From contig NZ_JAKNQL010000003.1 in the NCBI RefSeq assembly GCF_022662375.1, positions 186,001 to 250,000 of the forward strand: a stretch of DNA of 64,000 bases, in the 5' to 3' direction. Shown here piece after piece: positions 44,175-52,672 of the stretch. The notes beneath the pieces were generated by a model. It was given only the letters and a program-made list of their open reading frames with translations. It did not search any database and had not been told where the DNA came from. A program made the position numbers and the translations under genes. Numbering within the stretch: position 1 is the first letter of the stretch; each line of letters opens with the position of its first letter. Origin of the DNA: Pseudomonas sp. CROZ-RG-20F-R04-15 (lineage in GTDB: Bacteria; Pseudomonadota; Gammaproteobacteria; Pseudomonadales; Pseudomonadaceae).

Positions 44175-44835
44175 CTACCAACTTCCGTACGGAATGCCAT
44201 ATTTGTCGATATACCGCTTTGCCTTTTCACTCACCGGATAAGCGTAACGCCCTTCGTTCTTACCTTGGCTCGGCCCTAGCGGCTCAATTTCTGCCTGCGC
44301 TCGAGCGACTTTGACCGGGTGGTGGCAAGAGTCTCTTACCCAAACCTGCACAACACCACCGGGGGCCAACCCTAAATAAACCGACGCCATAAATCTCGCT
44401 TCCTGATCAGGCGTCTGCGGGCAACGTTGATTGACGGACGCCACCATCAACTGCCTGGCTTCCTCTGGGATTTCTACCCATGCCTGCCACGTTTTCTGTT
44501 CGACAATCGATTGCCAACGGACCCAGATGCGAACAGGTAAATCTGCTCCCACTACTCTCCTTCCGCTGCCGCCTACCCCACCTGTCCAACCTCGGGCGGA
44601 CTCCGTGCCATCTTCAGGCTCTCCCCCCGCAGCGGTGCCGCCGCCGGTTTTGTAGAAAATCCTGCCGTTGAATGTCTTGAACAGAACTGTTCTCTACCCA
44701 GACCTTCATGTAGTCCGGCTCGGTAAACGCCAACTCCCACCACTCGGATTTCGGGTCATTTTTTGCTGATAGTGGTTCAGCAACCTGGCATCCCGTGACT
44801 AGCAAGATGCAAAGCATCGTAATGAGTTGCTTCAT
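44175..44835 (-). pseudogene. DUF2931 family lipoprotein, copy 2, frameshifted
   Basis: Start MKQLITMLCILLVTGC (lipobox VTGC) and the body match copies 1 and 3, but the frame breaks after VQDI. An extra base near 44670 (a G on the plus strand) shifts the reading frame. Removing it restores NGRIFYKTGGGTAAGGEPED and then the family frame to the SYGSW-type end. Either the gene is inactivated, or there is a sequencing error or programmed slip. The C-terminal half is otherwise intact and close to copy 1. Confidence 0.8.
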
Positions 44836-44846
44836 TGGCTCACGGC

Positions 44847-45500
44847 TTACCAACTCCCATAAGGGATGCCAAATTTCTCGATATACCGCTTGGACTTTTC
44901 GCTGATGGGATACGCGTAGCGTCCTTGGTTCTTGCCTTGACTAGGCCCTAGCGGTTCGATCTCCGCCTGTGCTCTGGCGACTTTGACAGGATGGTGGCAC
45001 TCGTCTCTGACCCAAACCTGTACAACACCACCAGGAGCCAACCCCAAATAGACCGATGAAATATAGGTGCTCCGCTGCTCTGGTGTTTTCGCGCAGCGCT
45101 GGTTGACCGAGGTCAGCATCAATTGTCTGGCTTCTTCGGGTATGTCGACCCATGCGCGATAGGTCTGAGGCTCTACGATGGACTGCCAGCGAACGAAAAT
45201 TCGTTTTGGGAGATCAGCGCCAACTACCGCTTTTGCGGACGCGCCCACTCCGTCCCAGCCTCGGGCCGACTCAGTACCATCTTCTGGGTACCCGCCCGAT
45301 GCAGAACCTCCACCCGTGCGCAGAAACGTCTTGCCCTTAATGTCTTCCACAGCAGTGTCTTCAACCCAGACCTTCATGTAGTTGGGTTCGGTGAAACCGA
45401 GTTCCCACCATGGGGATTTAGGGTCGTTTTTTGCTGACAGCGGGTCGGCATTACAACCCGCCACAAAGAGTGTGCACAGCAGTGCTGTAAATAACTTCAT
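44847..45500 (-). CDS. DUF2931 family lipoprotein, copy 1 (proximal)
   Basis: A 217-residue lipoprotein (lipobox VAGC) starting MKLFTALLCTLFVAGC. Its ATG overlaps the TAA stop of the lipase gene (TAATG), so the two are translationally coupled. This is the arrangement expected for an effector and its cognate periplasmic immunity protein. It shares WWELGFTEPNYMKVWVED and the GIPYGSW end with the other copies. Confidence 0.87.
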   Translation of the reverse strand: MKLFTALLCTLFVAGCNADPLSAKNDPKSPWWELGFTEPNYMKVWVEDTAVEDIKGKTFLRTGGGSASGGYPEDGTESARGWDGVGASAKAVVGADLPKRIFVRWQSIVEPQTYRAWVDIPEEARQLMLTSVNQRCAKTPEQRSTYISSVYLGLAPGGVVQVWVRDECHHPVKVARAQAEIEPLGPSQGKNQGRYAYPISEKSKRYIEKFGIPYGSW

Positions 45501-47041
45501 TACCAAAGCGTCCAGTCAGGTACGTGTGGGTGCTTTACTCGGATTGCATCTTCCGTGGGGGCGTTTATGTAAACAGCTCTGATGCCACTTCCATCTCTCC
45601 TGCCAAGCGGATGGTTCCAGTTGGCGGACGTGTGAATGTACTTGAGTTTGAGCATTTGCTCCTCCTCTGGCGTGGTGCTGTAGTCGCCGGAGACAAAACG
45701 ATCGCACATGGGCTGAAGTTCTTCAGGAACGGCGAAGCCTGGCGTCTCGGGAATGTCTTCGAAGCGAACGCCTTTGGCTTTGGCGAGTTGATGCATCACG
45801 CGCAGGCTCACTCTCGACAGTAACCCACTCACCGGACGCTTGAGTTGAACGGCGGCATAGACTCGTTTGACTCGAGGACTGAGTCGATCCTGAGGACTGA
45901 TCGGCATCAGTAAAGGAGGTGGTGTAACGACTTCCAGCATTTCGGAAGGCCAGCCGTTGGCTAACCACTGATTTCTCACATTGACCGCATCCTGGTAGAT
46001 CGATGTGGTGGTGACATCCACGTAGTTGCCGACTTCTAGCGTTTGCATTGGGCTAATGAGCACGCATTCTTCAGCGTCCTCAAGGTAACCTCCACCCACA
46101 TCGGAATGCACACCCGGCAAGACAATTTCCGGATGATCCATCGCTACTCGATTAAGAGCGAAGTTAGCCCTGCACTCATCCCGCGCCGCCAACTGCACAA
46201 CATCGGTGAAGTAACGTCGGTCGAGGTAGAGTTTGATCCCTGTTGCGACTGCACTTTTGATATTGCCCAAATTGGACCATCCAGCAATCGACGGCACAGT
46301 GTCGAACAAACCAATGAAGCCCACATTGATGTCGCCGTTGTATTGATCGACAAAGGTCGGACTGAGGACATCTGATTTGCTACGAAGAATCTCGCCTAAA
46401 GGGCCTTGTTTGCCACGCACGATCTCATTGGCGAAATGTCTGGCGGCTGCCGCACCGCGACTGAAGCCAAACGTGTCGAAGGTCAACGAAGCAATTTCAC
46501 TACCGGGATTTTTATCCAATACCTCAGTGATACGCTGTTCGATCGACGCGAAAGAAGATTGGACGCGCCCGGCAACACCGGTTTCGCCACGCCCTGTACC
46601 GGCGCCGAATTTACTGTCTTCTTCACCTGAACGGGTACCTATGCCTTCGACGTAGACCATACCGAAAGCTTTCTTTCGTGGTCCCTCTCCCTCAGCGAGT
46701 CGCGGTGCCTCATACAGTTCGCTCAGCTTTTTCACGTTGCTGACGTCGTTGGCGTAGCTGCTATCCGGATCGCTCATGTACGGCTGACAACTAGCCGGAA
46801 TATCTGCCGGCGCAATCGGATGCTGCGCCCCACACAGCAATCCAGCCGCCGTGTTGTTCGCATTATTCCCGGTGCCATCAAAGAAAACCCCAATCCTCAA
46901 CGCAATCCCGATTTTCTCAGGTTCGCGCGCGGGTTCTTTCCCGTGTTTCTCATATTCCGCCCAACGCTGGGCGTGAATATCGACGGGTTTGGCTTCTTCG
47001 TAACGAAAATTTTTCGGGGGGTTGGGTACGTAGCCACTCAT
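45500..47041 (-). CDS. DUF2235 phospholipase, Tle1-like type VI secretion effector
   Basis: A 513-residue alpha/beta hydrolase of the DUF2235 family. FFDGTGNN lies at 53-60, the nucleophile elbow GFSRG at 192-196 (S194), GLFDTVP (D247) and VHSDVGGGY (H312), giving a likely Ser-Asp-His triad. DUF2235 lipases are the Tle1 class of type VI antibacterial phospholipases. No signal peptide is present, as expected for a type VI cargo. No VgrG, PAAR or other T6SS gene is in the window, so the delivery route is inferred. AGGA lies 7 nt before the ATG. Confidence 0.85.
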   Translation of the reverse strand: MSGYVPNPPKNFRYEEAKPVDIHAQRWAEYEKHGKEPAREPEKIGIALRIGVFFDGTGNNANNTAAGLLCGAQHPIAPADIPASCQPYMSDPDSSYANDVSNVKKLSELYEAPRLAEGEGPRKKAFGMVYVEGIGTRSGEEDSKFGAGTGRGETGVAGRVQSSFASIEQRITEVLDKNPGSEIASLTFDTFGFSRGAAAARHFANEIVRGKQGPLGEILRSKSDVLSPTFVDQYNGDINVGFIGLFDTVPSIAGWSNLGNIKSAVATGIKLYLDRRYFTDVVQLAARDECRANFALNRVAMDHPEIVLPGVHSDVGGGYLEDAEECVLISPMQTLEVGNYVDVTTTSIYQDAVNVRNQWLANGWPSEMLEVVTPPPLLMPISPQDRLSPRVKRVYAAVQLKRPVSGLLSRVSLRVMHQLAKAKGVRFEDIPETPGFAVPEELQPMCDRFVSGDYSTTPEEEQMLKLKYIHTSANWNHPLGRRDGSGIRAVYINAPTEDAIRVKHPHVPDWTLW

Positions 47042-47180
47042 CCGTGATTCCTGGTTCTGATCCTTGAGAACGGCCCGAAGGGTGACAGCCGAGGCTGGGG
47101 GGCGCAAGCCGTGGCCGTTTGCCAGCCGGGGTATTACCGCAGGGTTCGACGAGGGTTTCCCCTCGTCGAGATCGGGTTGG

Positions 47181-47543
47181 TTAGCTGGCGATTTCGACGT
47201 TATCCAGCGCTTGGTTGACGGCGATTTCGCCGAGCATCACGACTTGGGCGATGCCCAGTGCGGTTTTGCGGTGGGGGGTGTCGAGCATGGCGGCGAAGTT
47301 GAGGAGCATTTCGCTGGCGGAGCCGAGGGTTTCGCTGGCGTTGGCGAGCAGGGATTCGCTGTTGTACTTCGGGTTGGCGAGGTACATGCGTTCGGGTTGG
47401 TGGGTGCTGGCCATGATTTGGCTGGCGGGTTTGAGGTAGTGGTCGAGGGCGCGCTCGGCGGCTTCGTGGAATCGCTTGGAATCGGGGGATTCGTAGGGGG
47501 ATGTCGGGTCGGTTTCTGGTGGGTTGGGTGTTGGTTTGATCAT
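47181..47543 (-). CDS. DUF6124 family protein
   Basis: A 120-residue cytoplasmic protein starting MIKPTPNPPETDPTSPYES, the family's characteristic N-terminus, followed by SKRFHEAAERALDHYLKP and ESLLANASETLGSASEMLLN helices. The family is abundant in Pseudomonas with several copies per genome and is uncharacterised. The ribosome site GGAGC pairs with an upstream GCTCC (see the leader entry), so translation may be controlled by RNA structure. Confidence 0.87.
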   Translation of the reverse strand: MIKPTPNPPETDPTSPYESPDSKRFHEAAERALDHYLKPASQIMASTHQPERMYLANPKYNSESLLANASETLGSASEMLLNFAAMLDTPHRKTALGIAQVVMLGEIAVNQALDNVEIAS

Positions 47544-47550
47544 TGATGAA

Positions 47551-47805
47551 GCTCCTACGTCAAAAAAAGGAGCCATCACTCTCGCTACCAAACGAGGGTG
47601 GCGGCCATGCGCAGGTTGGTAGACCGGGACGTAGAAAACCGGCGCGCCCGAAGACGCCCTGTGCATGACCACCATAAAAGCCGTGTCGAACAGACACTGC
47701 GAATCATGATGCTTATGCAATCTACGAAAACTCAGGGCTACCAAACCCGATCGCTGTTTTTCAGCGACCGACAGACGATAGAACCCGCGACCTAGACGCA
47801 CAAGC
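47551..47805 (-). promoter_or_regulatory. structured 5' leader RNA of the DUF6124 gene
   Basis: Read on the minus strand, about 250 nt upstream of the gene contain several hairpins. CGCTG-AAAAA-CAGCG is at 47751-47765. GGG-TTTGGTAG-CCC is at 47735-47748. GTGTC-TGTTC-GACAC lies near 47683. A stem at 47572-47605 has the identical loop TTTGGTAG, followed by T7. A CTACCAA at 47616-47622 is complementary to both loops. GCTCC and the ribosome site GGAGC can pair across the T-run. This suggests an attenuator or translational switch; it is inference from base pairing. Confidence 0.55.
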
Positions 47806-47942
47806 CGGCGGATTCTGGCTTAGTCGTAGGTAACGGCGCAAGGCGTTGTAGGGTTTTGGTGGTTACTTGAGGCTTCGTTTAAACAGTTGTGGTTTTTACT
47901 GTTTATTTCGGTCAGTGGTTGACGGGGTGACTGGGTGGGCGT

Positions 47943-48178
47943 CTTCGCGAGCAGGCTCGCTCCCACAGGGTTCTGTGGTTGAGTTGGGATTGGTGGTGGC
48001 TGGGCTTGCGCTATCGCGAGCAGGCTCACTCCTACAGGGGATTGAGTCTGGCTTGGGATTTGGGGTGAGTGGGCTGGCGTCTTCGCGAGCAGGCTCGCTC
48101 CCACAGGTTTTGTGTTGGGCTTCTGGGTTCGCGGCGGGCAGGCTGGCGTGATCGCGGGCAAGCCCGGCTCCCACAGGG
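47943..48178. repeat. four-copy direct REP array, 69-bp period
   Basis: REP copies in the same orientation have their CGCGAGC (or CGCGGGC) cores at 47946, 48015, 48084 and 48153, exactly 69 bp apart. The last copy is diverged (CGCGGGCAAGCCCGGCTCCC). The open frames across it are treated as non-coding artefacts. Confidence 0.93.
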
Positions 48179-48190
48179 ATTGGGGGATGG

Positions 48191-48670
48191 TTAGGGTCGG
48201 TGGCGTGTCATGTTGATGAGGGCGGATCGTCCACCATTTGGTGCCGGGCGTTCTTCGATGGAGTACGGCACGAAGCCAAGTTTCGGGTAGAGCAGCAGGC
48301 CTGCGGTGTTTTCGTTGAAGCAGGACAGTTGCACTTCCCTGGCCTGGTATTTTTCGAAGCCCACTGCGGTCATGGTTTCGACGATGTATCGCGCGACACC
48401 CTGGCCTCGGGCGTAGAGCGCGACGATGACGTTGCCGATGCAACAGATGCCATCGTGCTCAGCCCGGTAGAAGTTGGCGAAGCCAACGAACTCGCCGTTG
48501 GCCAGAAAAGCCGTGGAGTCGAAGCGTTGGCTGATTGCGCTGTGCATCTGTTCTTCCGTCAGCGGGAAGTTCGCTTTCGGGAACATGAAGAACAGCTCTT
48601 GTTCGCCTTGGGGAAAGCTGCAGAGGGTGTTGACGTCGTCGGCGGTCACTGGCCGGAGGGAGAAATTCAT
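48191..48670 (-). CDS. GNAT family N-acetyltransferase
   Basis: A 159-residue protein with the GNAT acetyl-CoA-binding segment VIVALYARGQGVARYIVETM (R/Q-x-x-G-x-A/G pattern RGQGVA) and a C-terminal TAGLLLYPKLGF strand. GAGGG precedes ATG 48670. It lies between the REP array and a DUF4287 gene; the substrate is unknown. Confidence 0.9.
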   Translation of the reverse strand: MNFSLRPVTADDVNTLCSFPQGEQELFFMFPKANFPLTEEQMHSAISQRFDSTAFLANGEFVGFANFYRAEHDGICCIGNVIVALYARGQGVARYIVETMTAVGFEKYQAREVQLSCFNENTAGLLLYPKLGFVPYSIEERPAPNGGRSALINMTRHRP

Positions 48671-48683
48671 CGCTGCCCTGCCC

Positions 48684-48896
48684 TCACTTTTTACCCGCCA
48701 GATGATGCGCGACCAAGGCGTTGGCATGACCGTGGCCCATGCCGTGTTCATCCTTGAGCCACACCACCAGTTCCATGTGTTTCTTGTCGCTGATGCCGGC
48801 GAGCAGCTTCAGCCAGTGATCGATGGGCTGGCCGTATTTTTTCTCGATGGAAGGGAAGTACGACGCCGGGCCTTTTACCTTGTTGTCTTCGCTCAT
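48684..48896 (-). CDS. DUF4287 domain protein
   Basis: A 70-residue protein that is a single DUF4287 unit: GPASYFPSIEKKYGQPIDHWLKLL, then HMELVVWLKDEHGMGHGHANALVAHHLAGKK (in parts). Such domains occur in small proteins or fused to DUF5655-type domains. GGGAGC precedes the ATG, and the acetyltransferase gene follows 13 bp on, so they may be co-transcribed. Function unknown. Confidence 0.88.
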   Translation of the reverse strand: MSEDNKVKGPASYFPSIEKKYGQPIDHWLKLLAGISDKKHMELVVWLKDEHGMGHGHANALVAHHLAGKK

Positions 48897-49021
48897 GCTG
48901 CAAGCTCCCTGTGGTCACGACGGAGGGTCGGCGGACGCTCCTTGTCGGCAGGTCATAGAGTGGACGCGAGACGCTCTTCCGGCAAGTGGCCCGCCGATCA
49001 GTTAGGGCCACACGGCACCCC

Positions 49022-49915
49022 TTATTTTTTTGATAGCGCTCTGAGTCGCTCTCTATCGGTCAGCCCATCGGTCCTGACGCTGGCGACAGTCGTGTGGTTT
49101 TTCTGCTCCGGCGAAAGGATCGGTTCGCCGGGGTATCGGTAATCGCTAAAGCCCTGCATGACTTTTTGGTCGATGGCACTGTTACCGCAACTTTGCCGCA
49201 AGGCAATCACTGGCACCAACGAGCCGGGGGTGTAAGTCAGTTCCAGCTGCACCGACTTGTGCTCGGGGGTCGACAGCTTTTCTTGCGCCAGCGCTTTCTC
49301 GATACCTTCAATCTTCGCCCTGACGCTGTACTGCATCCTATTGAGATAGACCTTGTTGTACTGCTGTTGTTGTTCGATCGTCATCACCACGCCTTTGGTG
49401 CGCAGGCGTTGGAGGTTGTCCCATGAGTCGGCTTTGAAATACAGCTTCAGCGCCCCCGGAAGGTCTTGTGGGCCGCCTTTGCCGTTTTCCAGAAACTCGG
49501 CGACTTTGAGTTCCATTGCGGTATTGCCGGGTTCCGCGATAGAGCACTCATAAAAGTCCCGGGCAGCCACCAGATCGACCGGCCCGCCGACACCGGCGGC
49601 CGCCATATCGCCCAGTCGGCTGTAGACATTCGGCGCACGTCGGGCCACCGACTCATAGATGTCTTTGGCCTTCTCGATGTTTTTCGGCACGCCATGTCCC
49701 TGCTCGTACATCTCACCGAGGATCACCTTGCAGTTGGCGTTCTGGGTGCTGAGATAGCGGATTTCGTCGAACTGCTGCTCACTGATCGACGCTTGCTTGA
49801 AGTACGCCGCACAACGAAAGCTGGGGAATTCATCGTCCGCAAGATTGGGGCGATGGTGGGATTTGCAGCCTGCAACGAGGGCAGTAAGCGCCAGTACAGC
49901 AACAACCTTGTTCAT
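49022..49915 (-). CDS. Sel1-like repeat lipoprotein
   Basis: A 297-residue lipoprotein starting MNKVVAVLALTALVAGC (lipobox VAGC). The central part has degenerate Sel1-like repeats (GEMYEQGHGVPKNIEKAKDIYESVA, GDMAAAGVGGPVDLVAARDFYE, in parts). The C-terminal part (SLVPVIALRQSCGNSAIDQKVMQGF) resembles a TonB-like fold that is common in such proteins. It is periplasmic; Sel1 proteins usually mediate protein contacts. No operon partner is evident. Confidence 0.8.
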   Translation of the reverse strand: MNKVVAVLALTALVAGCKSHHRPNLADDEFPSFRCAAYFKQASISEQQFDEIRYLSTQNANCKVILGEMYEQGHGVPKNIEKAKDIYESVARRAPNVYSRLGDMAAAGVGGPVDLVAARDFYECSIAEPGNTAMELKVAEFLENGKGGPQDLPGALKLYFKADSWDNLQRLRTKGVVMTIEQQQQYNKVYLNRMQYSVRAKIEGIEKALAQEKLSTPEHKSVQLELTYTPGSLVPVIALRQSCGNSAIDQKVMQGFSDYRYPGEPILSPEQKNHTTVASVRTDGLTDRERLRALSKK

Positions 49916-50002
49916 GAATGGCATCCGTTGAAATCGTGCAGATTTCATCGGCAGGCAGGCGCAAAACCTGAAGCGTCGATGACTCGAACACACCACAAAA
50001 AG

Positions 50003-50032
50003 CTGTGGGAGCGAGCCAGGTCGCTCCCACAG
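50003..50032. repeat. REP-derived hairpin
   Basis: CTGTGGGAGCGA (50003-50014) and TCGCTCCCACAG (50021-50032) form a perfect 12-bp stem around GCCAGG. It lies downstream of the membrane protein gene at 50046-50828 and may act as a weak terminator. Confidence 0.8.
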
Positions 50033-50045
50033 AGGAATGCGATCT

Positions 50046-50828
50046 TCAGGTGGTTTCGCGGACCGGTACCCGAACTATCTCCGAGTCTAGTCGTTGGCTG
50101 CTGGTCAACGACACGCGAGTATCAAACGAATCTATGTCGGGATTTACCGACGGTATGTTCTTCGCAGCGTCGTCGAGGTCGTAAGCCGCTAGATCCAGAT
50201 AGCGTTTTATACGAACTCTTTCATAGGCGGTGCTTTGAACGCCATCCAGTACGAGCCAGACACAGAACAGCACGACAGAACCCAGTATCAAAACGATAGA
50301 TCCCTTGCCCAAGGTAAAGAACGGGGTGGCTTTGATCACCTCAGTGGACAGCGCAATCATGAACGCGATAAGCGAAGCAAATATCAGATTCTGAGAAAGC
50401 GGTGGTCTTGGCGGCTTGCATGTCAGATCCGAATACGCGGATAACTCGCGGAGCTTTTGCGTCGTATAGCCTTCCTCACGAACCGTTTCCAGAAAGAATG
50501 CATAGCAAAGAATATTTTCTTTTTCCATCCAGGATTGATGGTCGATGGCGTGATCGCTGAACTGCTGCGGATAAACCGTGCGCAGCGCTTTGAGCCGAGT
50601 GAAGTAGAGGATGAACGCCCAAGGAGCGAGCGCGATATAGGCGTAGAGCGTCAACCCCGGATACTTGATCCCGAAGCCTGCAAAAATACAAAGCGGAATA
50701 GTTGAAGCAGCAGCCAGCCACATGGGCCACAGTTTCCGCGCGTTTCCCCGTTTGAACAGCAACTTGTTAGGTCGCTTACGGCTAAGTTTGTACAGGTTTT
50801 TCAGGATGGTCCATTCCATAAGTTTCAT
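50046..50828 (-). CDS. hypothetical membrane protein
   Basis: A 260-residue protein starting MKLMEWTILKNLYKLSRK with four predicted membrane helices in two pairs (about 36-78 and 145-195), joined by a polar loop containing HQSWMEKENILCYAFFLETVREE, and a hydrophilic C-terminal tail. No family recognised. It is somewhat AT-richer than the ars region next to it. It is preceded by the ars operon and followed by the Sel1-like lipoprotein gene. Confidence 0.7.
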   Translation of the reverse strand: MKLMEWTILKNLYKLSRKRPNKLLFKRGNARKLWPMWLAAASTIPLCIFAGFGIKYPGLTLYAYIALAPWAFILYFTRLKALRTVYPQQFSDHAIDHQSWMEKENILCYAFFLETVREEGYTTQKLRELSAYSDLTCKPPRPPLSQNLIFASLIAFMIALSTEVIKATPFFTLGKGSIVLILGSVVLFCVWLVLDGVQSTAYERVRIKRYLDLAAYDLDDAAKNIPSVNPDIDSFDTRVSLTSSQRLDSEIVRVPVRETT

Positions 50829-50939
50829 GACCAATTCGTCCTTTGGGTCAAAAATGAAGAGATGTCGCGTTGGCTATGCTATGGGAATAGACCGGGATTT
50901 ACAGCCATGTTCGCCCGGTCTTTTGATCCTGACAGGTTG

Positions 50940-50967
50940 AAAAAGCCATCCGGCAAAACCGGAAGGA
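50940..50967 (-). terminator. terminator of the ars operon
   Basis: On the minus strand TCCGG-TTTTG-CCGGA is extended by CC/GG pairs and followed by CTTTTT. It lies directly after arsH. Confidence 0.8.
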
Positions 50968-50980
50968 TTACTTGTCGCGC

Positions 50981-51676
50981 TCAAATCGAACGCTGATTCA
51001 CCCGCGCCATCAATTGCTCAGCACTTTCCTTGCGCTCGGAATAACGGTCAACCAGATGCGCCTGTTGATCGCGCAGCAACACGGTGAACTTCACCAGCTC
51101 CTCCATTACATCCACCACACGATCGTAGAACGGCGACGGCTTCATCCGCCCGGCCTCGTCGAACTCCATATAGGCCTTCGGCACCGAGGATTGGTTGGGG
51201 ATGGTGAACATGCGCATCCAGCGGCCCAACACGCGCAACTGGTTGACCACGTTGAACGACTGCGAACCGCCGCAGACTTGCATCACGGCGAGGGTTTTAC
51301 CCTGGGTCGGACGCACCGCGCCGAGTTCCAGCGGGACCCAGTCGATCTGCGCCTTGAACACGGCGGACATCGCGCCATGACGTTCGGGTGAGCACCAGAC
51401 CTGACCTTCCGACCACAACACCAGTTCGCGCAGTTCCTGCACTTTGGGATGGTCGACCGGGACGTCGTCGGGCAGTGGCAGACCGGACGGGTTGAAGATC
51501 CGCGTTTCAGCGCCGAAGTGTTCGAGCAGGCGTGCGGCCTCCTCTACCAGCAAACGGCTGAACGAGCGTTCGCGGGTCGAGCCGTAGAGCAGCAGGATGC
51601 GTGGTTTGTGCGCGTCCGCTTGCGACGGTTTGGCGTTATCGAACAGATTGAGATCGAGGTTGGGCAGTTCGGACAT
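50981..51676 (-). CDS. arsH: arsenical resistance flavoprotein ArsH
   Basis: A 231-residue NADPH-dependent FMN reductase of the ArsH type: [21 protein letters not shown] (phosphate-binding GSTRERS), [20 protein letters not shown], and [21 protein letters not shown]. ArsH oxidises methylated or aromatic trivalent arsenicals. It is the last gene of arsR-arsC-arsH; the 9-bp gap to arsC indicates one transcript. Confidence 0.95.
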   Translation of the reverse strand: MSELPNLDLNLFDNAKPSQADAHKPRILLLYGSTRERSFSRLLVEEAARLLEHFGAETRIFNPSGLPLPDDVPVDHPKVQELRELVLWSEGQVWCSPERHGAMSAVFKAQIDWVPLELGAVRPTQGKTLAVMQVCGGSQSFNVVNQLRVLGRWMRMFTIPNQSSVPKAYMEFDEAGRMKPSPFYDRVVDVMEELVKFTVLLRDQQAHLVDRYSERKESAEQLMARVNQRSI

Positions 51677-51685
51677 AAATCCTCC

Positions 51686-52156
51686 TTAAAGCGTGCCGAT
51701 TCGGTCGAGCGCGGTTTTCAGTTCATCGCGGCTGAGGCTTTCAAAGGGCAGATCGAGGAAGGCCTGGCAGCGTTGGCCGATGCGCGTTAATGTCGCGCGG
51801 AAGGCCGCGTCAATCGTGGCTTCGTCGCCCTTCACTTCGGACGGATCTTCCAGCCCCCAGTGGCATTTCAGCGCCGGGCCGAAGTACACCGGGCAGGTCT
51901 CGCCGGCGGCTTTGTCACACACGGTGATGACGATGTCTGGCGGGTTGCTTTCGAAGGCGTCATTGCCCTTGCTGTGCAAACCGTCGATGGCAATGCCGGC
52001 CTGTTGCAGCGTCGACAGGCTGCGCGGCAAGACCTGGCCTTTGGGAAAGCTGCCGGCACTCACCGCTTCAAAACCGGGCGGTGCCAGATGATTGAACATG
52101 GCTTCAGAGAGGATGCTGCGGCAGCTGTTGGCCGTGCACATGAACAGAACTCGCAT
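51686..52156 (-). CDS. arsC: arsenate reductase ArsC (thioredoxin-coupled type)
   Basis: A 156-residue low-molecular-weight phosphatase-fold arsenate reductase. The P-loop C7-T-A-N-S-C12-R-S carries the nucleophilic cysteine, and C80 and C88 (VCDKAAGETC) form the redox relay characteristic of the thioredoxin-linked class. It converts arsenate to arsenite, which then needs an efflux pump that is missing from this operon. GGAG lies 6 nt before ATG 52156; the longer frame overlaps arsR and was rejected. Confidence 0.95.
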   Translation of the reverse strand: MRVLFMCTANSCRSILSEAMFNHLAPPGFEAVSAGSFPKGQVLPRSLSTLQQAGIAIDGLHSKGNDAFESNPPDIVITVCDKAAGETCPVYFGPALKCHWGLEDPSEVKGDEATIDAAFRATLTRIGQRCQAFLDLPFESLSRDELKTALDRIGTL

Positions 52157-52176
52157 GGTTTGCTCCATTGGCAGAT

Positions 52177-52524
52177 TCAGCAGCAGGCGGCTTCGCGAAC
52201 CGGACGACCATCCATGTTCTGTAAGCGCGCGGCATTGTCCTTGAGCCAATCGGCGTTGGCTTTGGACGTCACTTGCAGAATCTCGCGCACCCACGCCGGC
52301 AGCTCCGGATTGAGCCGGTAATAGACCCACTGGCCCTGACGGCGATCGAGCAGCAAGCCATTGCTGCGCAGTTGCGCGAGGTGGCGGCTGATTTTCGGTT
52401 GGCTGTCGTCGAGCGCACACATCAGCTCGCAAACGCAGAGTTCACCTTGATCGGAAATGAGCAGCATGGCGCGGACGCGGGTTTCGTCAGCGAGGCTCTT
52501 GAAGACTTCGGTGGGAGTGATCAT
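52177..52524 (-). CDS. arsR: arsenic-responsive repressor ArsR
   Basis: A 115-residue winged-helix repressor with the metal-binding motif ELCVCEL (C30, C32) in helix alpha-3 and recognition helix QPKISRHLAQLRSNGLL. A terminal Cys pair (EAACC) may supply the third thiol. It binds arsenite and releases the operator upstream of its own start. It heads arsR-arsC-arsH with 20 bp to arsC. Confidence 0.95.
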   Translation of the reverse strand: MITPTEVFKSLADETRVRAMLLISDQGELCVCELMCALDDSQPKISRHLAQLRSNGLLLDRRQGQWVYYRLNPELPAWVREILQVTSKANADWLKDNAARLQNMDGRPVREAACC

Positions 52525-52540
52525 GGGACGGGCTCTGTAC

Positions 52541-52572
52541 ATATGGAAATTCGAATATACGGATATCCATAT
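52541..52572. promoter_or_regulatory. ArsR operator/promoter dyad
   Basis: ATATGGA (52541-52547) and TCCATAT (52566-52572) are perfect inverted arms enclosing the palindromes ATTCGAAT and GGATATCC. It lies 16-48 bp upstream of arsR in AT-rich DNA, the expected place of the ArsR site. Confidence 0.7.
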
Positions 52573-52672
52573 ATTAATCAACCCCAAGAATTTCCTTTTT
52601 GCCAAAGCGCTGTAGAAGGCACAGTCTTCAATGCCGCACGCAACGTCATTCCTGCCAGCCCTGCAAACGGGA

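Noticed and set aside
47943..48178. CRISPR-like array
   Set aside because: The repeats are REP elements with internal symmetry, the spacers are not unique protospacer-like units, and no cas genes are present.
47820..48443. Long minus-strand frames with 23-residue repeats (such as CGSEPAREDASP)
   Set aside because: They are read-through translations of the 69-bp REP array and have no ribosome site; several frames are open at once.
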